From Haliotis asinina (taxonomy: Eukaryota; Mollusca; Gastropoda; Lepetellida; Haliotidae): a stretch of 64,000 nucleotides of DNA. This document shows positions 11,101 through 19,473 of this stretch, piece by piece. A program made the translations under genes and the position numbers. The notes below the pieces were generated by a model. It saw only the letters and a program-made list of their open reading frames with translations. It was not told where the DNA came from and did no database searches. Every line of letters begins with the position of its first letter. The stretch's first letter is position 1. The stretch is from the NCBI RefSeq assembly GCF_037392515.1, contig NC_090281.1, forward strand, positions 56,708,753 through 56,772,752, in the 5' to 3' direction.

Positions 11101-12637
11101 CAGTGTTTGTAAGGAGCTCAACAAAGACAGCTGTGTAACATTCTATATGCTCCTATGTTACATGAACAGAAGGTAGAAGTGGTATATATTTTTTGAAACA
11201 ATCATTAAAAAGTTTCACTTTTGCTTGATCTCTGAAAATGCATTTTATCCATGTTTGTGATCTGACATCTGAGTCCCTTTCCAAATGCCAGAGGTGTCTT
11301 AATGTGAACTGGTTCAAAGCCACCTATGGTAGATGTACCCAGGGGATTCTTGGTCGAGAGTAAGTCTCCAGTAATCTTTGTCGTGGAGGGACATAATGAA
11401 TTGGGTTGTCAGACTGTGTGACTTGGTTCAATGCATGTCATTGTATCCCAAGTGTTGCTGATTGTTTGTAAAATCAATAAAGTGATTGCAGACTGCCATC
11501 ACTGCTGGAACACTGCTGAGTTGTCCGTAAAGAACAGATAGATCATACACATGAAGGCTTGATTATTGCCATGTCTCTTTATGACTATTGGTATTGATTA
11601 TAATGTGTAATATTTTTTTATAGTTTTGGCTCTGGTTGGTCTTGGATGTGTGGCAATATTCTTCAGTCTTCTCCTCTCTGTGTTCCGGTCGAAGTACCAG
11701 GGTTATCCTTACAGGTAAGGCTTTAGGAGGGGTTGTTCAGGGGTTGGCCCCAGTACTCAAGGTAAGTTATAGCAGCTGACTTTCCTCGTCACAACATGTG
11801 TGTTGATCACTGGATTGTCTGGTCCAGACTTGATTATTTACAGATCACCTCCATTTAGCTGGAATATTGTTGATGCGGCTAAACTCACTCACTGAGAGTG
11901 TGTTGATCCTGTTAACAGCTGATTTTCTTGACCCACATTCATTTCGTGTTACAGCCTGTTGCAGAATAATGTTGAAAGGAATGTACCTACATTGGCAAGC
12001 TCATTAGTATGCAATGCAGCATCAAACTCATGACTTGAATGTTAGGATCCATTGTCTTGCAGGACACATGTGGATGTAGCTATTGATCTCATTACTGGTT
12101 TTTGGAATACTCATGCACTCTGATTATGTAGCTGTAGGGATTTCAAGTTTTCATGCACTCTGATTATGTAGCTGTAGGGATTTCAAGTTGGAATCGTCCT
12201 TGTTAATCTGGTCATAAGAGGCATCTGAAAGGAAGAGGGATAACAACATTTAATGACTTGGTTGTTACAACGTCACTGTGCCTGGAATAGTTTGATCAAT
12301 GCCTAAAATGTTAATCACAGGATTGTCTGACCCAAATTGTTATTTACAGGCGTCTTTGTAGCTGGAATATTGCTGATTGCAGTCTTGAGCACAAACTGAT
12401 TATTAGGCAAACTGTGACCCGACTTCCTGATTTTCAGACATCTTTAATTCCTATAGTTGATGATGATGATGATGATGATGACCGAACTAGACCACACTTG
12501 GCTCACTCAGTTAACTAAACCAAGTGGAGTCAAGCTGTTTACATAGCCATTTTGTCACACACTGGTTAATGTGAATGAGTAATATATTGGAACTTTCTCA
12601 CTGTACTTTTTATGATTTCAGCTTCCTGTTCAAGTGA
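2904..12637 (+). CDS. MAGT1/TUSC3: Oligosaccharyltransferase oxidoreductase subunit, MAGT1/TUSC3 family (OST3/OST6)
   Basis: Eleven exons with GT-AG junctions join to 329 aa: 2904-2987, 3741-3910, 4282-4399, 6358-6440, 7007-7064, 7275-7415, 8051-8140, 10188-10251, 10825-10899, 11624-11714, 12622-12637. From memory, human MAGT1 is about 335 aa and collinear. The family is an ER-membrane subunit of STT3B-type oligosaccharyltransferase that forms mixed disulfides with acceptor proteins to aid N-glycosylation; a magnesium-transport role has also been proposed. Visible parts are a signal peptide (1-22), a lumenal thioredoxin-like domain with redox motif CSVC at residues 81-84, 'NYSVIVM' before it, 'RPPNYSG' at the first membrane helix, then four membrane segments with '[14 protein letters not shown]' between the second and third, and the ending 'KYQGYPYSFLFK'. 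I start at 2904 because that ATG directly begins the signal peptide; in-frame ATGs at 2862 and 2871 would add 14 or 11 residues. A single gene stands for the vertebrate MAGT1/TUSC3 pair. Exon boundaries were placed by eye. Confidence 0.95.
4138..4202 (-). repeat. SINE tail fragment in OST intron 3
   Basis: 'ttttacgcatgttcagtaat' followed by 'ttccagcaacaggtgctgc' is a decayed minus-strand version of the SINE tail seen at 810-860. No head is recognisable. Confidence 0.4.
4948..5166. repeat. Long (TG)n microsatellite with TCTG interruptions
   Basis: About 215 bp of TG dinucleotides lie in OST intron 3. The left ~85 bp and the right ~65 bp are nearly pure, and the middle holds phased TCTG variants. 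Open frames reading Cys-Val or His-Thr through it are artefacts. Alternating purine-pyrimidine DNA of this length can adopt Z-form and is usually length-polymorphic. Confidence 0.95.
6640..6810 (+). repeat. Degenerate SINE-family copy in OST intron 4
   Basis: The string 'tcagtcactggattgtgtgg' and then 'cgctggaatattgctag' match the second half of the repeat at 7641-7917, but the left half has decayed. Confidence 0.4.
7520..7559 (+). repeat. (GGGGAT)n hexamer repeat
   Basis: Six to seven head-to-tail GGGGAT units occur in OST intron 6, just after exon 6. Four or more G-runs of four bases with two-base loops on the + (transcript) strand could form a G-quadruplex in the pre-mRNA. The Trp-Gly frame through it is an artefact. 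Confidence 0.9.
7641..7917 (+). repeat. Abalone-type short interspersed repeat with CACT tail
   Basis: This is a good copy of the second dispersed family: 'gttgaagacctgtgaaggt', 'cataagaggtgactaa', 'tgctgttgatcactggattg', 'gattatttacagaccgc', 'tagctggaatattgctg' and a terminal (CACT)n. The same ordered blocks recur at 11770, 12205, 14138, 14965(-), 15386(-), 15535(-), 28898 and elsewhere, which defines the family within this window. It shares its 3' tail with the tRNA-SINE at 698-870. It sits wholly inside OST intron 6. Confidence 0.85.
8790..9162. mobile_element. MITE with ~75-bp terminal inverted repeats and 8-bp target duplication (hAT-like)
   Basis: The left end 'ccagtctaagtaaactta' and right end 'taagtttactcagactgg' are inverted copies. 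The arms extend to 'gtaggaggtc' on the left and 'gacctcctac' on the right. The 373-bp element is flanked by 'accctaac' (8782-8789) and 'accctagc' (9163-9170), an 8-bp duplication with one mismatch. An 8-bp target site and CAG-like ends suit the hAT superfamily. There is no coding capacity. It lies in OST intron 7. Confidence 0.85.
10309..10427. mobile_element. Small palindromic MITE, 'ctttcacaaagc' family
   Basis: The ends 'cttctttcacaaagc' and 'gctttgtgaaaggaggc' are inverted. Between them 'taaggttaaccttaactccc' and 'aaggttaccttagtgac' also pair, so nearly the whole 119 bp can fold back. Relatives are at 24361-24510, 33923-34083 and 34677-34755. It lies about 60 bp after OST exon 8, in intron 8. 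Confidence 0.75.
11395..11540 (+). repeat. Degenerate SINE-family copy
   Basis: Ordered but decayed blocks ('tgtgacttggttcaatgc', 'ctgccatcactgctggaac') match the family defined at 7641-7917. It lies in OST intron 9. Confidence 0.4.
11770..11897 (+). repeat. SINE-family copy, 5'-truncated
   Basis: 'gttgatcactggattgtctg', 'gattatttacagatcacc', 'tagctggaatattgttg' and a CACTCACT tail correspond to the 3' half of the 7641-7917 family. It lies in OST intron 10. Confidence 0.75.
12111..12190. repeat. Near-perfect 40-bp tandem duplication
   Basis: Bases 12111-12150 are repeated at 12151-12190, with only the last base differing (t versus g). The unit begins 'tcatgcactctgattatg'. A near-identical intronic duplicate implies a recent event. 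Confidence 0.95.
12205..12400 (+). repeat. SINE-family copy in the last OST intron
   Basis: 'ggtcataagaggcatctgaa', 'atgacttggttgttac', 'gttaatcacaggattgtctg', 'gttatttacaggcg' and 'tagctggaatattgctg' occur in family order. The tail has decayed. A (GAT)n run follows at about 12459-12481. Confidence 0.7.
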
Positions 12638-13440
12638 GATCCAATGTCCATCTCAAGTTGCCTTCAAGCTGAAGCAGAAATATGGGGGAAATACATTGAT
12701 AGAGCCTTGGCCGGAGTGGTGATGTGATTATGTGTGTGTGTGTGTGTGTGAGTGAGTGTATGTTATATCTGAGGGAAAGTGGAATTTTTGTTACATGGGT
12801 TATTGATCACCTGTCAGCTACCATGCATTATGCTGTGAAGACCACAAATCAGTTATATAGTTTTCCTCCTTGCTTTTCCTTGTCCAAGACAACTGCCTGG
12901 ATGGCTGCTTGTCTTCACATCATCATAAAGATGCCGTTTCCAGAATCATGTGGGCATTTATTCATGAAATTTAAGTCTTTGTTTTAAGCTTAAAGTAAAA
13001 GTTGGATTTTAATCCATTATGAATATTAAAAGTTTATCAAGGTCAAGAAAGGAATGTTTTATATTATTTCCTATGTATGTTGAATATTTGTGTCAGGTTG
13101 TTTGCAAGGATGGAAATTTTGCTTATATAGCCAGTGTTAATCTTGCAACAGATTACGCAATAAAATATTTCATCTTAGCAAAACATGGTTCATACTTATA
13201 CATTATGTGCAGAGAAAGAGAGTTTCAGAATGTGACATGTGAGAGAGGTGTATTATTTGTTGCTGGTAAAGAAGAGATGTCGTAACTTCTGTATTGATAC
13301 ATCTATCAAATCTAATTTGCATGTATCTTTTGTTAATTATAGTCTGATAATGTGTGTGAATTATACCATAAATTGGTACATTTTGTTGTTTTATTTCAAT
13401 ATTGATCTATTTGTGCATATTGTGGAATAAATTTACAGGA
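12638..13440 (+). other. OST gene 3' untranslated region
   Basis: This follows the TGA at 12635-12637. It is AT-rich and non-coding, with a short GT run at about 12730-12750. AATAAA occurs near 13160 and at 13426-13431; the second, followed by T-rich and GT-rich sequence, is the likelier polyadenylation signal. The 3' end is an inference. Confidence 0.5.
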
Positions 13441-14137
13441 GATACACAACAGCCTTGTTTCTGAGTTGGTCAGAAGTTCTCCTCTACTCAACTACAGGTT
13501 AAAAATGTACTTGATGTTTTGATACAATGTTGCCAAGGCTGCCTGTGACCATTGTGATCAGGCTAACCTTCAACAGTGTTGAATGTTCAGTAAATAAAGA
13601 CAGGTAGTTAGACTGGCAACATAAAAATTACCCAGAGTTAAAACATTGTCAGACCAAATCAGATTAATCTTTGCAAAGACACGGTTAATAGTTAAATACC
13701 AACATGTTTGGCCAACTTATGGCATGTGTACCACTTTGTAGAGCTACTACACACCAAAGCCTCATTCATTGGCTGTAGAATCCCATGCAGGTGGATCAAC
13801 ACCTCAAAGCTCTCATTTCATGAAAGTTATATTCAATACAGACCATAGGTTTCAGTCCAGATGAGTTTGTACTTATTAAGGCTGGCATGAGCATGTTTTG
13901 TGATAAGGTGAGTGTATTCTGCCCCACCAGTGTAGACCCACCCAAACACATGCCAAGATAAGTCAGCTGGTTACTTAAAGATGGGAGTGCATAGCACAGT
14001 ACCGAATTGCACCAAACATGAGTTTTGTCTCGTGTGTCAGATATGTAAATGTCTTCCGCATGTGTGTTATGAAACGTCTTTGCAAATTGAGGCCAGAAAG
14101 TTTTGGCCAGGTTAACTTGAGCCACCAAACTCGTGAA

Positions 14138-14352
14138 GATGCAGGTTAGAATTAATCCTCTGTAACCACTGCTTGTCGCAAGAGGCAAATCCTGTGGTAG
14201 ACTGCTATATATGTTGACATACGTCATCATCGTATGCTCATCATGATCATGATGCTGTGGATCCCTGGATTGTCTGTTCTGGACTGGATTATTTACATAC
14301 CCCCGCCATATAGCTGGAATTTTGCTGAGTGCAGCTTTAAACAACAAGCAAC
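14138..14352 (+). repeat. SINE-family copy
   Basis: 'cacgcttgtcgcaagagg'-like sequence, then 'ctggattgtctgttctgg', 'ggattatttacatacccc' and 'tatagctggaattttgctg' in family order. The open frames of up to 187 codons across 13796-14431 are artefacts of this repeat and its flanks. Confidence 0.65.
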
Positions 14353-14839
14353 CAAACATGGCCCATCAGCAAGACAACAGAACGGACTTACTGTAGCTAA
14401 GATGCATAGGGTTCACTTACATGTGTCTTAGCTAGACTTCCTGGGGCGTTCATGGAAAAAGAAGTGCTGTAAGGCATAAACATGCTCAGTGACAGTTGGT
14501 GGAGGTTAAATTCGCTTCGTTTTCTTGGTGTAGTCTCTATCAGGAGTGATTATACTACTAATCATGACTAACTACAATATTGCTGATGGGACATGAAACA
14601 TTACACACTCAGTCCATGCTATGAAACAAAACTTAAACGTCAGATGTATCATGAAATGTGTTTACGTTAGTGAAATATTTCCACACCTCAACTACGTTGT
14701 TCAGATCTCTAGTACGGACCCTCGTTGTTATTTTGCTAGAATATACCTGAAGCCAAACTCGCTTTTGTACGTCATTCAATACGTAATCCATACCTCTAGT
14801 AGCTCAGTCATACCTGGAGTATGTCATTCATTACTACTG

Positions 14840-14903
14840 GAGAAGTGGGGTAGCCTAGTGGATTAAGTGTCCTCTCGTCATGCTGACGACTCAGGTCATA
14901 TAT
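14840..14903 (+). repeat. tRNA-SINE head fragment
   Basis: 'agtggggtagcctagtgg' with the following 'attaagtgtcctctcgtc' matches the tRNA-like head at 705-745. It ends abruptly where the foldback element at 14905 begins. Confidence 0.55.
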
Positions 14904-14904
14904 T

Positions 14905-15276
14905 CCAAAAGTTGTTTAACAAACGATCGTTGACTCAAATCGTTATTTTTGGTTTGTATTACAAGGTGAGTGAGTGAGTGAGTGAGTGAGTGAGTGAGTG
15001 AGTGAGTGAGTGAGTGAGTTTTACGCCACACTCAGCTATATGGCGGCGGTCTGTAAATAATCGAGTCTGGACCAGACAACCCAGTGACCAACAACATGAG
15101 CATCGATTTGCACAAGTGGGAACCGATGACATGTGTCAACCATGTCAGCGAGCCTGACCACCCGATCCCGTTAGTCGCCTCTTACAAGCATATGTATGAC
15201 AACTAATACGCGAACCCATTTGTACAAACCAGTAATATTGATTTGAAACTATGATCGTCTGTTAAACAACTTTTAT
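14905..15276. mobile_element. Foldback element split by a nested SINE-family copy
   Basis: The left arm 'aaaagttgtttaacaaacga' plus about 40 more bases up to 14965 is the imperfect reverse complement of the right arm ending 'gttaaacaacttttat' at about 15274. The matching inner part is 'tttttggtttgtatta' against 'gtacaaaccagtaata' on the other strand. A minus-strand SINE copy (14966-15205) occupies most of the interior, so the SINE either inserted into the foldback element or was captured by it. Confidence 0.65.
14966..15205 (-). repeat. SINE-family copy, minus strand, with long (GTGA)n tail
   Basis: It begins with about 13 GTGA units (the CACT tail read backwards). It continues with 'ttttacgccacactcagc', 'ggcggtctgtaaataatcga', 'gtctggaccagac', 'catgagcatcgat' and 'cccgttagtcgcctcttac', a close mirror of the 7641-7917 family. 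The long pure tail suggests a relatively young copy. Confidence 0.85.
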
Positions 15277-15385
15277 CCCATGCCACCATTTTGTCTATTT
15301 GCTTAAAAGTCTCTGCAAATCTGTTATCTCAAAAGCAGATGTGACTGTACATTTCCAACTATATCATGAACAAGTGCGTTAGTAG

Positions 15386-15500
15386 GGTTGTTGTTTAACA
15401 CCACACTCAGCAAATTCCCCTGCCATATGGTCTGTAAATTAAGAGTCGGCACCTGACAATCCGGTGACTGACATAATGAAGATCGACGAAGTAGTACCGG
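15386..15500 (-). repeat. SINE-family fragment, minus strand
   Basis: 'tttaacaccacactcagc', 'ccatatggtctgtaaatta' and 'cctgacaatccggtgac' show a decayed copy of the tail-proximal half. Confidence 0.6.
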
Positions 15501-15534
15501 TCAGTGCTTTAGGATATCCAATATGTTTGGTCTG

Positions 15535-15712
15535 TTTGACACCACAATGAGCAATATTCCAGTTATTATGCAGCGGTATGTGAATAATAAGTCTTAGGCC
15601 AGAGCAGATATGCCAGTGATCAACACCATGAGCATCGATCTATGCAGCTGGGATACGATGACCTATGTCAGCCAAGTCAGCGAGGTTGACCGGGCACAGT
15701 TCAGTAGTTGCA
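15535..15712 (-). repeat. SINE-family copy, minus strand
   Basis: 'caatgagcaatattccag', 'gcggtatgtgaataataagt', 'cagtgatcaacaccatgagc' and 'gccaagtcagcgaggttgac' follow the family order on the minus strand. A short tRNA-like piece with 'ggttcgattcccca' follows at about 15752-15770. Confidence 0.65.
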
Positions 15713-15924
15713 TTGCAGATTTAAGGCGAGGAGGGTTTGGTGAGAGGTGATGGTTCGATTCCCCATGCTCCAACTGGATGGTCATGAAGTCATTAACTTG
15801 ACATTTGTATTTGTTCATTCAGTAACATAAATTGATACAAAGAAATGAATCTAAATGGAATCCGGAACAGTTCTCAATTCTAGAGTTGGCCTGTCATTTA
15901 TAACTGTATTTGAACTCCCTTTTA

Positions 15925-15953
15925 TCCCCCCCCCCCCCCTCCCCAATGTAATG
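15925..15953. repeat. Poly-C run
   Basis: A run of about fourteen C residues followed by T-CCCC lies immediately left of the satellite array that begins near 15960. Confidence 0.9.
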
Positions 15954-15959
15954 CAGGGG

Positions 15960-16955
15960 ATATAGTCGACGCCTCGTCTGTCCGTCCGTCTGCCCGTCGT
16001 ACGTAGTCATTTTGTTTCCAGAGCATAACTCAGAAACCGTTCAATATTTTTAGACCAAACTTGATAGATATAGTAATCTCAACCTATAGTTGTGCCTTTT
16101 GCTATTTACAGAGTTTTGGCATTTTTATTTTATTTTTTTTTGTTTTGTTTTTCCATGGAACATTTTGGTGTTGGTCTAATGGTGGGGTGGGCTTCGTTTC
16201 CGGAGCAGACCTCAAAAAGCGTTCAATATTTTTCTGCAAAACTTGGTAGATATATCAATCAGAACCTAAAGTGGTGCCTTTTGCTATTTACACATTTTTG
16301 TGATTTACTATTTTCTCGGTTTCCATGGAAACGTTTCGGACATAGTCTCAAAAGTGACAGGTGTGTTTCGTTGCCGGGGCTGAACTAAAAAAACTGTTCA
16401 ATATGTTTCTGCACAACATCAGTTTAGATACATCAGTCAGAACCTAAAGTGGTGCCTTTTGGTACTTACAGGTTTTTGTGAGATATAATTTTCTGGGTTT
16501 CCATGGAAACGTTTCGGACTTAGTCTCAAAATGAGGGATGGGCTTTATTTCCGGAGCACAACTCAAAAACCGTTCAATATTTTTTCTGCAAACTTGTAAC
16601 ATACATCAGTCAGCACCTAAAGTGATGCCTTTTAGTACTTATAGGTTTTTGTGATATATTATTTTCTAAGTTTCAATGGAAACGTTTCGGACTTAGTCTC
16701 AAAATGAAGGGATGGGCTTCGTTTCCGGAGCAGAACTCATAATCCGTACTTTGTTTTTCTGTACAAATTGGTAGATATACCAATTAGAAGCTAAAATGAT
16801 GCCTTTTGCTATTTACGGGTTTTTTTTTATTTCTTGGTTTCTCGGTTTCCATGGAAACGATTCGGACTGTGTCTGAAAAGTGAGAGGTGTGTTTCGATTC
16901 CGGAGAACATCTCAATAAGTTCCTAATATCTGTCAGCAACATTTGGTAGGTATAT
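15960..16955. repeat. Tandem satellite array, about 5 units of 173-182 bp (left part)
   Basis: The landmark 'tgccttttgctatttac' recurs at about 16092, 16274, 16453, 16626 and 16800. Each unit also has 'tttccatggaaacgtttcgg', 'cttcgtttccggagc', 'aaccgttcaatattttt' and 'ttggtagatatatcaa'. Units differ by roughly 10-20% by eye. The array starts with a GTCCGTCCGTC-type stretch (15976-15998). Open frames across it differ between units, so I read it as non-coding satellite. It resumes at 18463. Confidence 0.9.
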
Positions 16956-18462
16956 GTGGCAGGGGTTATAGCTAAAACGGCACCACAGCAGAACGGCACC
17001 AAAATCGTTTGGTGAAAACGGCACCAAATTGGCGAAAACGGCTACTGATTAACGGGCTAAAACGTCACCATATATCAAACATTGTTATATTGACTTTATT
17101 ATTATTTTGACTTTATTGTTTAATTGTTTGTAATGTTTAGATGTTTATTTATCAAGTCATCAAGCATTCTTTTGGGTTGTTTGGTGGTCCTGAAAAGGAC
17201 CGTTGAGATAAGAGTTATTTAAACTCAATGGATGGGCCCATGAATGGCCGCACATCTCGTCAGGAGTTGGGACAAGGAAAGATCGCCATCCTTGAAATGG
17301 TTCCACAGGGAGAAAATCTCATCTTGCCTTGCCGATGACGTCTTTCTTACATAGGCCTTCAGACGTCCCTCCTGGATGAGCCTGGTCTGGAGGGGAAGGA
17401 GTTTAGCCTCCTGATACAGTTCTGGGACCAGGCGGTAAATTCCCAGAGACTGCTCCCTTACCTTGTTGTTCATCCGCCTGTGCCAGCCTAAACAGAAAAA
17501 TACATTACTATTAATGTATTGTTATTTTATTCAAGAATATCGGTAACTTTTATTATTATGATAATGTCTACATGTATGTATTATGAAATGTATACCTTCA
17601 ACAAAGTTGTTAGTCCTGACCGCAATGTTGAAGACGGACCAGGTGCGTGGGGTGAACATAGGGTGGGTGATCCATTGACTTTCAAAATAGTCAGTGAGTT
17701 GACGCAGCATCCCATTCGCTTGAACCCTATCCGATATTCTGTGGAATAGTCTTGTCACGTCAGCCGCAGGAAGAAATGGGAGCGCCATTAGCTTCCTCAC
17801 AAACTTGTGAATGTTGTCATCCTCCATGTAAGCTACCTGAAATAGTACATAAAGATATGTATATGATTATTCATGAAAAATGTGAATATGAAACGCATAA
17901 AGATTATCAAATGTCAAATGCAACGAATATATTATATATATGAACGTACCTGTAGACCCAGTTCTTGACATTTCCGCCAAACTGCTTGGGTCATGTGGAA
18001 CAAACACCCACGGATACGGATGTCGGGCAGAGACTTCCGTACAGCTTTCCAGACAGCCAACTCAAAATCCAAGATTACTGTTTTCACTATAGGTTTCTTA
18101 GGAAGAGCCTCTAGGATGGTCTTGAAAAAAATCTTGACATAATCAGATGTCCTCCGCCTTGACATGAAAACATAGTTTTTACACAGCCATATAACAAACA
18201 TGTACCTGAAAGTCCAAAGACCGAGGTTCTTTAGGACGAAGAAGCTCCCTCGTTCTGTTGGCCATCCTCACTAAAGTGGCTTGGTTCTGACGACCACCAG
18301 GCTTGTCCGGATCGACGTGGTTTTGCTGGGCCTCCTCAACAATGCTGGCTCCCGACATATAGATATTGTTGACGGCTTTTTCCTTCACCTGCAGAATATA
18401 GCAATTGCACAGTTACACAGTGGTTAATACACTAATCTCAGTTTCACAGTTTCCGATTACAC
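16956..18462 (-). mobile_element. Truncated Mutator-like (MULE) DNA transposon inserted in the satellite array
   Basis: Satellite units flank this segment on both sides. Near its left edge lie four copies of 'aaaacggcacca'-like subterminal repeats (about 16973-17070), as MULE ends often carry. The coding part (17225-18388, minus) matches the C-terminal two thirds of a MULE transposase. No matching terminal repeat is visible at the right edge and the N-terminal zinc-finger exon is absent, so the element is truncated. No clean 9-bp target duplication could be placed. About 1.5 kb in all. Confidence 0.7.
17225..18388 (-). pseudogene. MULE transposase, C-terminal two thirds, with spliceosomal introns
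   Basis: Four coding blocks lie on the minus strand: 18388-18206, about 18190-17950, 17836-17596 and 17487-17225. Junctions with textbook signals join two of the introns in phase: 'ctacag|gtacgt' to 'tttcag|gtagct', and 'ttgaag|gtatac' to 'gtttag|gctggc'. The second restores the family hallmark 'NNFVEGWHRRMNNK'. Other family signs are 'VKTVILDFELAVWKAV' (second acidic catalytic region), 'GCLFHMTQAVWRK' (C-x-x-H motif) and a final 'CAAIHGPIH' before the stop. The block that should carry the first catalytic Asp is missing between the first two pieces: a donor-like 'tttcag|gtacat' at 18206 has no acceptor before 'YVFMSRRRTSDY'. A FLYWCH-type N-terminus is also absent. It is therefore an internally deleted, inactive transposase, unless the missing exons lie elsewhere. 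Confidence 0.7.
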
Positions 18463-18665
18463 AGGTAACAAGCAGACACCAACGCAGTGCTTTTTGCTAT
18501 TTACAGATTTTTGTGATTTTATCATTTTCCATGGAAACGTTTCAGACTTTGTCTCAAAATGGAGGGACGAGCTTCGTTTCCGGAGCAGAACTCAAAAACT
18601 TCTAAATATCTTCGTTCAAAAACTTGGCAGATATGTAGGGGAGACCTAAAGTGGTGCCTTTGTCA
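18463..18665. repeat. Satellite array, right part (one unit)
   Basis: 'gctttttgctatttacag', 'tttccatggaaacgtttcag', 'cttcgtttccggagcagaac' and 'ggcagatatgtagg' repeat the order of the units at 15960-16955. 'cctaaagtggtgcctttg' starts a further, truncated unit. It is separated from the main array by the MULE segment. Confidence 0.85.
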
Positions 18666-19473
18666 TCTTCTGATGACTATTGTCTAAAACATACTCTAGG
18701 GTCTAGGAGACAGACTAGATCTATTTACGTTCTGGTGACGTTCGGATGCGTTTTCTGTGTCACCGAAGCATGTATCGGGTTTGCAGAACTTTATATAATA
18801 CGAATAGCCCAGATCGATAACATTGCTATTGTTTATTGCACAGTCAACATACACTGATGGCGTAAACATATGGCTTATCCTTGAATCTCTCAAACCTCCA
18901 AGCACAAACTTGGGACTTGACTTTGAACTGAAAAACTGAGTAGAAAAAAATAGAATATGTAACAAATATATGCTACTGTTTTTCAACCTTGAATCAGCGA
19001 ACCAAATACAGTTGTACTACCCTTCCGCTGAATACTCCCTAAACAGACCCCAGCATACTCGTGCCTACAGGAGATGGCGGGCTTATACTTCGATACGTAG
19101 AGATCCAGAATGCCACACATCATTTCCATACGCAGCAACCGATCGCGTTCAAGGGAGATAATCCACCAGAAACTCTTCTGCAATGGAGATTGACAAATAT
19201 GCCCCAGGAACACTCGGAAAGCAAATGTTGTAGTATTGGAGAAGTTGTGTGACAGTCTTGAAAAAATACATATGTTTTGGAGAGAGGGTACAGACGGGTA
19301 CGATGGCAAAAACACTTCAACATTTTACCATGAGATCAGAGATTACTAGGTGGGCGATGAGAATAACATCTCAGACTAAAATCAAGTCCCAATCAAACAC
19401 GCCCACGATTTCCGATAGTGTAATTTGACACTGTTGACGAGAAACCAAGCCAGTGAATCAATGAGATTCAAGG
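18666..19473. other. Intergenic; 5' region of the zinc-finger gene
   Basis: No exon or repeat is recognised. A direct CCAAT ('cccaatcaaac', about 19390) followed by 'cacgcccacg' lies about 80 bp before the start codon and is the only promoter-like hint. Confidence 0.4.

Noticed and set aside
13796-14359. 187-codon open frame on the minus strand
   Set aside because: Much of it lies over a SINE-family copy; no protein family is recognisable and codon use looks random.
16061-16388. Membrane-protein-like open frames rich in Phe
   Set aside because: They read across satellite units, and other units do not keep the frame, so coding is not supported.
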